Assembly (NCBI GenBank): GCA_000719025.1
Contig: JODP01000001.1
Span: forward strand, 496,001 to 560,000
Reading direction: 5' to 3'
Source: Kineosporia aurantiaca JCM 3230
GTDB taxonomy: Bacteria; Actinomycetota; Actinomycetes; Actinomycetales; Kineosporiaceae
Length of the DNA: 64,000 nt
The notes below the pieces were generated by a model that was not told the origin of the DNA, did no database searches, and was given only the letters and a program-made list of their open reading frames with translations. Below, piece after piece: positions 57,918-64,000 of this stretch. Numbering within the stretch: position 1 is the stretch's first letter; each line of letters starts with the position of its first letter. Position numbers and translations under genes: made by a program.

Positions 57918-59033
57918 CTACTGGGTCAGCGGCCCCAGGGTCGGGTCGTTGGCGTAGGCCTCGGCCGCGTTCTCCTTGGTCACGATGACCGGGTCGAGCA
58001 GGAAGGACGGCACGACCTTGACGCCGTTGTCGTAGGACTTGGTGTCGTTGATCTCCGGCTGGTCCCCCGCCTGCAGCGCCTTGACCATGGTGATGGTCGA
58101 GGCGACGAGCTTGCGGGTGTCCTTGTTGATCGTCGAGTACTGCTCGCCGGCCATGATCGACTTCACCGACTCGACCTCGGAGTCCTGACCGGTGACCACC
58201 GGCACCGGCTTCCCGGCCCCCTTGACCGAGGTGATGATCGCCCGGGCCAGGGTGTCGTTCGGCGAGAGCACGCCGTCCAGTTCCTTCTTGTCCCCGTTGT
58301 AGGCCGAGTTCAGCAGCGAGTCCATCCGGGACTGGGCGTTCTCGGCCTTCCAGCCCTGGGTCGCGGTCTGCTTGATCGCGGTCTGCTGGGACCCGACCAC
58401 CACGTCCCCGGAGTCGATGGCCGGCTGCAGCACGCTCATCGCGCCGTCGAAGAAGACCTTCGAGTTGTTGTCGTCCGGCGAACCGGAGAACAGCTCGATC
58501 GTGTACGGGCCGTTGGGCTTCTTGGCCTTCATCCCGTCCAGCAGGGCCTGCCCCTGCAGCACTCCGACCTTGAAGTTGTCGAAGGCGATGTAGTAGTCGA
58601 CGTCCGGGGTGTTGGTGATCAGCCGGTCGTAGGCGACCACCACCGCCCCGGACTGCTTGGCCTGGGCCACCTGGGTGGACAGCTGGGCGGCGTCCTGCGC
58701 CCCGATCACGATCACCTTGGCGCCCTTGGTCACCATCGAGGTGATCTGGGCCTGCTGGTCGGCCACCGTGGTGGAGGCTCCGGCGTACTGCACATCGGCC
58801 TGGAAACCGGCGTCCTTCAGGCCGTTGGTGAACAGGTCACCGGCCAGGACCCAGTTCTCCGAGGTCTTGGACGGCAGCGCGACCCCGATCAGCGCGTCCT
58901 TCGCGAAACCCTTGGCCGGGGCCGAGGAACCGCCGGAACCACCCGAATCGTCGTCCCGCCCAGAGCCGCAGGCGCTCAGCGCCAGCGCGGCGGCGACACC
59001 GACCACGAGCCCTCTGGTGAGAATCGTACGCAT
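57918..59033 (-). CDS. multiple sugar ABC transporter substrate-binding lipoprotein (ChvE/XylF type)
   Basis: A 371-residue lipoprotein of the pentose/hexose-binding family. The lipobox LSAC puts the lipidated Cys at residue 22, followed by an Asp/Ser/Gly linker. The ChvE-like body includes GVALPSKTSENWVLAGD, VIGAQDAAQL, AYDRLITNTPDVDYYIAFDN and VVTGQDSEVESVKSI. It delivers xylose, arabinose, glucose or similar monosaccharides to the permease. It is the last gene of its operon, 25 bases after the permease. Confidence 0.93.
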   Translation of the reverse strand: MRTILTRGLVVGVAAALALSACGSGRDDDSGGSGGSSAPAKGFAKDALIGVALPSKTSENWVLAGDLFTNGLKDAGFQADVQYAGASTTVADQQAQITSMVTKGAKVIVIGAQDAAQLSTQVAQAKQSGAVVVAYDRLITNTPDVDYYIAFDNFKVGVLQGQALLDGMKAKKPNGPYTIELFSGSPDDNNSKVFFDGAMSVLQPAIDSGDVVVGSQQTAIKQTATQGWKAENAQSRMDSLLNSAYNGDKKELDGVLSPNDTLARAIITSVKGAGKPVPVVTGQDSEVESVKSIMAGEQYSTINKDTRKLVASTITMVKALQAGDQPEINDTKSYDNGVKVVPSFLLDPVIVTKENAAEAYANDPTLGPLTQ

Positions 59034-59058
59034 GCTGGTCTGCCCTTCGTTGGGTGAA

Positions 59059-60342
59059 CTAGCCTGGTGTGGAGACCTTCTCGGCTTCTTTCGGGAGACC
59101 GGGATCCGGATCCCGGCGCAACGGTCTGGTCAGGGCGTCGATGACGGAGAACCGGCCCTGGTTCTTGTTGTAGACGTCGAGGGCGACGGCGGCGAGCAGG
59201 AACAGGCCCTTGATGATCTGCACCATGTCCGAGCCGGTCCCGATCAGCTGCAGGCCGTTGCTGAGCACGGCCATCACCAGACCGCCGACGATCGAGCCGC
59301 TGACCGTGCCGAGGCCGCCGGAAACCGCGGCCCCACCGATGAACACGGCCGCGATGGCGTCCAGCTCCCAGCCCAGGCCGTCACCCGGGCCGGAGGCGGC
59401 CGAACGGGCTACGAAGATCATCCCGGCCAGGGCGGCCAGCACCGACATGTTCATCATCACGAAGAAGTTGACCCGCCGGAGCTTCACCCCGGACAGCTCG
59501 GCCGCCCGGGAGTTGCCGCCGACCGCGTAGATGTACCGGCCGCCCGGGGTGTTGCGGGTGTAGAACGAGTACACCAGGGCCAGGACGCCGAGAATGATGC
59601 CGGAGATGGGGAAGCTGGTCCCGACCCGGCCGCCGCCGAACTGCAGGGTGAAGAAGACGACCACGGCCAGGATCACCGCGATCCGCACGAACGAGATCCA
59701 GAGCGGGAACGGCTGCGTGCCCTCCATCTGCCGGCGAACCTGACGGGCCCGCATCTCCCGCCCGATGATCGCCAGGCAGACGATCAGCCCCAGCAGCAGG
59801 GTCGAGTTGTTGTAGCCGGTGTCCGGCCCCCACTCGGGCAGGAAACCCGCTCCGATCTTGCGGAAGCCCTCGGGCACCGGCACCGTGTCGGCGTTGCCGA
59901 CGTACTGGTTGGCCCCGCGGAACAGCAGCATCCCGGCCAGGGTGACGATGAAGGCCGGAACCCCGACGTAGGCCACCCAAAAGCCTTGCCAGGCACCGAT
60001 CAGCGCACCCACCACCAGCCCGAGCAGGATGCCGAGCGGCCAGGGCACGTCGTGCTCGGTGATCGCCTTGGCCACCACGATGCCGGTGAAGGCGGCCACC
60101 GAGCCGACCGACAGGTCGATGTGGCCGGCCACGATCACCATCAGCATGCCGACCGACAGCACCGAGATGTAGGCGTACTGGCTGATCAGGGCGATCAGGT
60201 TGCCCGAGGTCAGGGTCAGGCCGTCGGTGCGGACCTGGAAGAACAGGATGATCGCCACCAGGGTGAAGATCATCCCGAACTGACGGGCGTTCGACGTGCT
60301 GCCGCCGAACAGGTTCCGCTGGAGTTCCCGGAAAGCGTTCAT
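59059..60342 (-). CDS. multiple sugar ABC transporter permease (MmsB/GguB/XylH type)
   Basis: A 427-residue permease with about ten to twelve membrane segments, longer than RbsC because of two extra spans as in GguB/XylH. Family segments VIVAGHIDLSVGSVAAFTG, YAVGGNSRAAELSGVKLRRVNF and VFIGGAAVSGGLGTVSGSIVGG are present. The ATG at 60342 overlaps the ATPase stop (ATGA); the longer open frame upstream is a shadow inside that gene. Confidence 0.93.
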   Translation of the reverse strand: MNAFRELQRNLFGGSTSNARQFGMIFTLVAIILFFQVRTDGLTLTSGNLIALISQYAYISVLSVGMLMVIVAGHIDLSVGSVAAFTGIVVAKAITEHDVPWPLGILLGLVVGALIGAWQGFWVAYVGVPAFIVTLAGMLLFRGANQYVGNADTVPVPEGFRKIGAGFLPEWGPDTGYNNSTLLLGLIVCLAIIGREMRARQVRRQMEGTQPFPLWISFVRIAVILAVVVFFTLQFGGGRVGTSFPISGIILGVLALVYSFYTRNTPGGRYIYAVGGNSRAAELSGVKLRRVNFFVMMNMSVLAALAGMIFVARSAASGPGDGLGWELDAIAAVFIGGAAVSGGLGTVSGSIVGGLVMAVLSNGLQLIGTGSDMVQIIKGLFLLAAVALDVYNKNQGRFSVIDALTRPLRRDPDPGLPKEAEKVSTPG

Positions 60343-61886
60343 CGCGTAGGCATCTTCTTCGTCGAGGTCATCTTCTTCATCAGGACTTCGGGATCGGCTT
60401 CGGCCCGGGGCGTCACGCCGGTGATGGTGCCCTCGGCCACGGTGTAGATCCGGTCGCAGAGACCGATCAGCTCGGGCAGCTCGGAGGAGATCACGATGAC
60501 GCCCTTGCCCTGGTCGGCCAGGGCCTGGATGATCCCGTAGATCTCGTACTTGGCCCCGACGTCGATGCCCCGGGTGGGCTCGTCGAGGATCAGCAGGTCC
60601 GGGTCGGTGAACATCCACTTGGCCAGGACGACCTTCTGCTGGTTGCCGCCGGAGAGCTTGACCACGCCCTCGTCCACACTCGGGGCCTTGATCCGCAGGC
60701 TCTTCCGGTAGCTCTCCGCCTCGTGGTACTGGCGGGCCTGGTCCATCACCCCGTGGTTCGTGATCTTGCCCAGTTTGGCGGCCACCACCGAGGTTTTGAT
60801 GTCGTCGAGCAGGTTCAGGCCGATCGCCTTGCGGTCCTCACTGACGTAGGCCAGACCGTGCCGGATGGCCTCGGCGACGGACCGGAGTTCGACCCGGCGC
60901 CCGTCCTTGATGATCTCACCGCCGAGGTAGATCCCGTAGGAGCGGCCGAACAGGCTCATCGCCAGCTCGGTCCGGCCGGCTCCCATCAGCCCGGCGAAGC
61001 CGACGATCTCGCCGTGCCGCACGGTGAAGCCGGAACCCTTGCAGACCAGGCGTTCCGCGGAGACCGGATGCCGCACCGTCCAGTCCCGGACCTCGAAGAA
61101 CACCTCGCCGATCCGCGGGGTGTGGTCCGGGAACCGGCTGTCCAGCTCGCGCCCCACCATGCCGCGCACGATCCGGTCCTCGTCGGCCCCGGACTCGGCG
61201 ACGTCGATGGTCTCGATCGTCCGGCCGTCGCGCAGGATGGTGATCGAGTCGGCGATCGCCTCGATCTCGTTCAGCTTGTGCGAGATCATGATCGAGGTGA
61301 TCCCGCGGTCCTGAAAACCTTTCAGCAGGGCCAGCAGGTGGCGGGAATCGGTCTCGTTCAGCGCCGCGGTGGGCTCGTCCAGGATCAGCAGCTTCACGTC
61401 CTTGGCGAAGGCCTTGGCGATCTCCACCAGCTGCTGCTTGCCCACCCCGATGTCCTTCACCAGGGTGTCCGGGTCGTCCTGCAGGCCGACCGTGGCCATC
61501 AGCTGCCGGGCCCGGTGGTTGGCGGCCTGCCAGTCGATCCGGCCCCACCGGCGCGGCTCGTTACCGAGAAAGATGTTCTCGGTGATCGACATTCCCGGAA
61601 CCAGGGCCAGCTCCTGGTGAATGATCACGATGCCGGCCCGCTCGCTGCTGCGGATGTCGGAGAACTGCGTCTCGCGGCCCTGGTAGACGATCGTGCCGCG
61701 GTAGGACCCGTGCGGGTGGACGCCGCTGAGCACCTTCATCAGGGTGGACTTCCCGGCCCCGTTCTCCCCGCAGATCGCGTGGATCTCGCCCGGCCGGACC
61801 ACCAGATTCACCTCGGCGAGGGCCTTGACGCCGGGGAACTCCTTGGTGATCGAGCGCATCTCCAAAAGTGGCGGAGCATGGTCCAT
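60339..61886 (-). CDS. multiple sugar ABC transporter ATP-binding protein (MmsA/GguA/XylG type)
   Basis: A 515-residue tandem ATPase. Domain 1 (about 10-245) has GENGAGKST and GVGKQQLVEIAKAF in place of the canonical signature, with LILDEPTAALNE. Domain 2 (about 265-505) has a degenerate Walker A (GLMGAGRTE), LSGGNQQKVVLAKW and LILDEPTRGIDVGAKYEIY, the standard pattern of the carbohydrate uptake-2 family. GGGAGGGG just upstream supports the ATG at 61886. It is the first gene of the operon and divergent from a ROK regulator. Confidence 0.93.
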   Translation of the reverse strand: MDHAPPLLEMRSITKEFPGVKALAEVNLVVRPGEIHAICGENGAGKSTLMKVLSGVHPHGSYRGTIVYQGRETQFSDIRSSERAGIVIIHQELALVPGMSITENIFLGNEPRRWGRIDWQAANHRARQLMATVGLQDDPDTLVKDIGVGKQQLVEIAKAFAKDVKLLILDEPTAALNETDSRHLLALLKGFQDRGITSIMISHKLNEIEAIADSITILRDGRTIETIDVAESGADEDRIVRGMVGRELDSRFPDHTPRIGEVFFEVRDWTVRHPVSAERLVCKGSGFTVRHGEIVGFAGLMGAGRTELAMSLFGRSYGIYLGGEIIKDGRRVELRSVAEAIRHGLAYVSEDRKAIGLNLLDDIKTSVVAAKLGKITNHGVMDQARQYHEAESYRKSLRIKAPSVDEGVVKLSGGNQQKVVLAKWMFTDPDLLILDEPTRGIDVGAKYEIYGIIQALADQGKGVIVISSELPELIGLCDRIYTVAEGTITGVTPRAEADPEVLMKKMTSTKKMPTR

Positions 61887-61990
61887 GTCCCCTCCCGGGC
61901 CGCTTCCCAGGGATCGTCGGTGACCCCCGGCCGCGGTCGGCGCCGACCGGGGACCGCTCCCCGCGTCCTCGCCGCCCACTGCTCGACGAC

Positions 61991-62018
61991 GCTAAATTCA
62001 ATTGTTTTACTAAGTCAA
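61991..62018. promoter_or_regulatory. AT-rich promoter/ROK operator between importer and ROK regulator
   Basis: An isolated AT-rich block (GCTAAATTCAATTG then TTTTACTAAGTCAA) lies in the 182-base divergent gap. Read towards the importer it begins with TTGACT, a good -35, and TTAGTAAA resembles ROK operator half-sites. It shares GCTAAATT with the control region of the first ROK/edd locus on the corresponding strand. Confidence 0.45.
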
Positions 62019-62068
62019 CGGCGTTGGGACCCGACGTCGACGAGCGGCACCGACGGAGGCCTGGACGC

Positions 62069-63286
62069 ATGCGGCAAGCCGGAACCAACCTCCCGAAGGT
62101 CGGCCAGTACAACCGGGCCGTGGTGCTCGACCACATCCAGTTCGCGGACGGGATCAGCCGGGTGGAGATCGCCGAGCGGACCGGGCTGACCCCGCAGACC
62201 GTGTCCGGCATCGTCCGGCGGCTGATCGGCGAGGGAATCGTCCGGGAGGACGGCCGGGGCACCTCCAGCGGAGGCAAGCCCCGAATGCGGCTGCGGGTCA
62301 ACCCAGGAGCCGGAAGAGCGGTCGGAGTGGCCTTCGACCCGGCCGAATTATCCTGCGTAGTAGTCGATCTGCTGGGCAATCCGCTGGGCCGCCAGCGGCG
62401 CCCGACTCCACCGCACGGCAGTCCGGACCAGATCGCCAGTTCCGTAGCGGAACTCGTCGACGAGGTTCTGGGTGATGCGGGCGTGCGCCGGGAAGAGGTG
62501 CTGGGGTTGGGCTTCGTCACGCCAGGCCCGATCGATCTGACCCAGGGGCTCCTGGTCACGCCCCCGCAGTTGCCGGACTGGGACCGGGTGCCCCTGCAGC
62601 GACTGGTCGCCGAGGCCACCGGCCTGCCGGTGACCCTGGACAATGACGCAACGGCCGCCGCCATCGGGGAGCGCTGGGCCGGGGCCGGGCGTGGCGTGGC
62701 GAACTTTGCCTACTTCTTTCTGGGCACCGGCGTCGGCGGCGGACTGGTTCTCGGCCACCAGGTACACCGGGGAGGATCGATGAACGCCGCCGAATTCGGC
62801 CACACCACCGTAGATCCCGACGGCCCGCAGTGCTACTGCGGGAATTTCGGGTGCTTGGAGACGCTGGTCAGCCCGGCCGCAATGGTGGCGGAGGCTCGGC
62901 GGCGGCTGGCTTCCGGGTCCGAATCGTCGCTCTCGGCCAGAGGTCTCAAGCACACGGCCATCCTGCGGGCCGCAGCCGCCGGCGATGAACTCGCCGGCGG
63001 CATCGTGGACCGGGCGGCCGAGCAGGTCGCCACCGTCGTGGTCAACGTGGTGAACATTGTCGACGTGGATCTGGTGGTGCTGGGCGGGCACGGCATCCAG
63101 TACGTCGAGGACCGGTTCCGGGGGGCCGTCGAGCGCGCCCTTCAGACCCGGCCTCTGGCCCGGCGGATCCGTACGGCCCGGGTGGAACTCTCACCCCTGG
63201 CCCGCGACGCCGCCGCTATCGGCGGCGCCGCGCTGGTGCTGTATGCGACTTATTCACCCCGGGTTTCGGAGCTGCTCTCACTTTGA
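62069..63286 (+). CDS. ROK family transcriptional regulator (XylR-like)
   Basis: A 405-residue ROK regulator. An N-terminal winged helix (ISRVEIAERTGLTPQTVSGIVRRLI, about 28-52) leads to a sugar-kinase-like domain with LDNDATAAAIGE, GTGVGGGLV and the zinc motif CYCGNFGCLE. GGAGG lies 9 bases before the ATG at 62069. It is divergent from a multiple-sugar importer and probably represses it in the absence of the transported sugar. Its 3' end overlaps the convergent surface-protein gene by 9 bases. Confidence 0.92.
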   Translation: MRQAGTNLPKVGQYNRAVVLDHIQFADGISRVEIAERTGLTPQTVSGIVRRLIGEGIVREDGRGTSSGGKPRMRLRVNPGAGRAVGVAFDPAELSCVVVDLLGNPLGRQRRPTPPHGSPDQIASSVAELVDEVLGDAGVRREEVLGLGFVTPGPIDLTQGLLVTPPQLPDWDRVPLQRLVAEATGLPVTLDNDATAAAIGERWAGAGRGVANFAYFFLGTGVGGGLVLGHQVHRGGSMNAAEFGHTTVDPDGPQCYCGNFGCLETLVSPAAMVAEARRRLASGSESSLSARGLKHTAILRAAAAGDELAGGIVDRAAEQVATVVVNVVNIVDVDLVVLGGHGIQYVEDRFRGAVERALQTRPLARRIRTARVELSPLARDAAAIGGAALVLYATYSPRVSELLSL

Positions 63287-64000
63287 GGTCTGGAGGGCTT
63301 CCTTGACCGCTTCCTCGACCCGGGCGTCCTCCCGGGCCTTCCTGCGCGCCCGGTTCCGCCGGGAGATCCGGACCAGCCCGACGATGCCCAGAATCAGGAT
63401 GACCACCAGCAGGATCAGGGTCCACGGCAGGGCCCAGCCGGTGGCCGTGGCGGTCACCGGCGGCAGTGCGGTGCTGGAGCCCGCCGCGTCGACGATCACC
63501 GGAATCAGCCGGGTGGTCGCGGTCAGCTTGCCCGCCGGGGTCACGCCGGAGATGCGCTCGGAGACCTTCCAGCTCTCCCCCGGCAGCAACTGCGGCGGAG
63601 TGCTCTGCTGGGCCCCTTCGACCTTGAACTTGCCGGACGGTCCGACGATGGACGTCTTGCCCGAGCCGGAGAGGATGGCGTTGCCGGTGTTGCGGATCGT
63701 GTAAGTGACCTCGGCGTCGCCCTTCCCGGCCGGGTTCGGGGTGCCGTGGTACTTCGTCTTCAGGTCGTCGATCACGAAACCCGGCTTCAGGTCGCCGTCC
63801 ACCCGCAGCTTGATCTGGATGCCGAGACGGCGGTCAACGTTGATCGTCTCCGTCGCGTCCGGCTGCACCAGCGAGGTGACGATGCCACCGGCGTGGTCGC
63901 CGGGGGTGGCGTTCTCCGGAATGGTCACGGTGAACGGCACCTTCACGGTCTTGCCGGCCGGGATCGTCACACTGTCCTTGCCCGCGTGCACCCAGGCCCC
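63278..64000 (-). CDS. cell-surface protein with C-terminal anchor (DUF916/WxL-like), partial
   Basis: The C-terminal 240 or so residues of a gene that continues past the right edge. The visible part has an immunoglobulin-like beta domain (AGKTVKVPFTVTIPENATPGDHAGGIVTSL, RRLGIQIKLRVDGD), a second beta domain with NPAGKGDAEVTYTIRNTGNAILSG, one membrane span (about WALPWTLILLVVILILGIVGLV) and a short, highly charged cytosolic tail. This order is typical of actinomycete DUF916 or WxL-peptidoglycan-domain-like proteins, exported and held in the membrane. The N-terminus and signal peptide are outside the window. Confidence 0.8.
   Translation of the reverse strand, partial: GAWVHAGKDSVTIPAGKTVKVPFTVTIPENATPGDHAGGIVTSLVQPDATETINVDRRLGIQIKLRVDGDLKPGFVIDDLKTKYHGTPNPAGKGDAEVTYTIRNTGNAILSGSGKTSIVGPSGKFKVEGAQQSTPPQLLPGESWKVSERISGVTPAGKLTATTRLIPVIVDAAGSSTALPPVTATATGWALPWTLILLVVILILGIVGLVRISRRNRARRKAREDARVEEAVKEALQTSK

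Overview
The window is about 64 kb of dense, very GC-rich DNA with strong G/C at third codon positions, many GTG starts, 4-base ATGA/GTGA start-stop overlaps, and LacI, ROK, TetR and HxlR regulators beside ABC sugar uptake operons. This fits a chromosomal segment of a free-living, soil-type actinomycete. The genus cannot be fixed from the sequence (Kineosporia-like or Micromonospora-like would fit). The only RNA gene seen is a tRNA-Arg(CCU). No insertion sequence, CRISPR array, prophage module or origin was seen.

Layout. 0.1-5.2 kb: a short-chain dehydrogenase and a CGNR zinc-finger protein, then a minus-strand block of four proteins I do not recognise, including two tandem membrane paralogues. 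5.6-7.9 kb: a translationally coupled XRE-type DNA-binding protein and a DXD glycosyltransferase-like protein. 7.8-11.1 kb: two GNAT acetyltransferases, a uridine-kinase-like enzyme and an asparaginase, followed by a nested inverted-repeat cluster. 11.3-19.6 kb: an oligopeptide-type ABC importer (ATPase, permease-ATPase fusion, permease, lipoprotein) behind an M20 amidohydrolase, divergent from a second amidohydrolase. 19.7-24.2 kb: an alpha/beta hydrolase, a SnoaL-like protein, DUF4396, two gene stumps at an apparent deletion scar, an aldo/keto reductase with divergent AraC regulator, and the tRNA.

24.5-33.8 kb is a carbohydrate region: a thaumatin-like secreted protein, a sialidase-fold secreted protein, a PL7 alginate lyase, a ROK regulator, the Entner-Doudoroff pair edd-eda, a membrane-anchored GH26-like hydrolase behind a 44-base inverted repeat that holds its ribosome binding site, and a NagB-family protein. 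An NmrA-like reductase and divergent LysR follow.

36-45.3 kb is the most notable locus: a version of the Nit1C / MSMEG_0565-0572 nitrogen-starvation cluster. It holds a flavin monooxygenase, amidohydrolase, MSMEG_0572 protein, radical SAM enzyme, GNAT-AIR synthase fusion, a C-N hydrolase with an intact Glu-Lys-Cys triad, a tandem C-N hydrolase paralogue in which Glu and Cys have both become Asp, an MSMEG_0570 protein, a methyltransferase, and a divergent MSMEG_0565-type glycosyltransferase. A GAAAC-N6-GTAAC (GlnR-like) element and a 24-bp palindrome lie in front of it.

45.3-52.5 kb: a glycogen-debranching-type enzyme divergent from a LacI regulator, a MalEFG-type sugar importer and peptidase E, with two matching operators between them. 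52.5-57.9 kb: an HxlR-peroxiredoxin fusion with divergent MFS exporter, a phosphotransferase, and a TetR/DHA2 efflux pair with near-perfect palindromic operators. 57.9-63.3 kb: a multiple-sugar (ChvE/MmsA-type) ABC importer divergent from a second ROK regulator. The right edge cuts a cell-surface protein gene.
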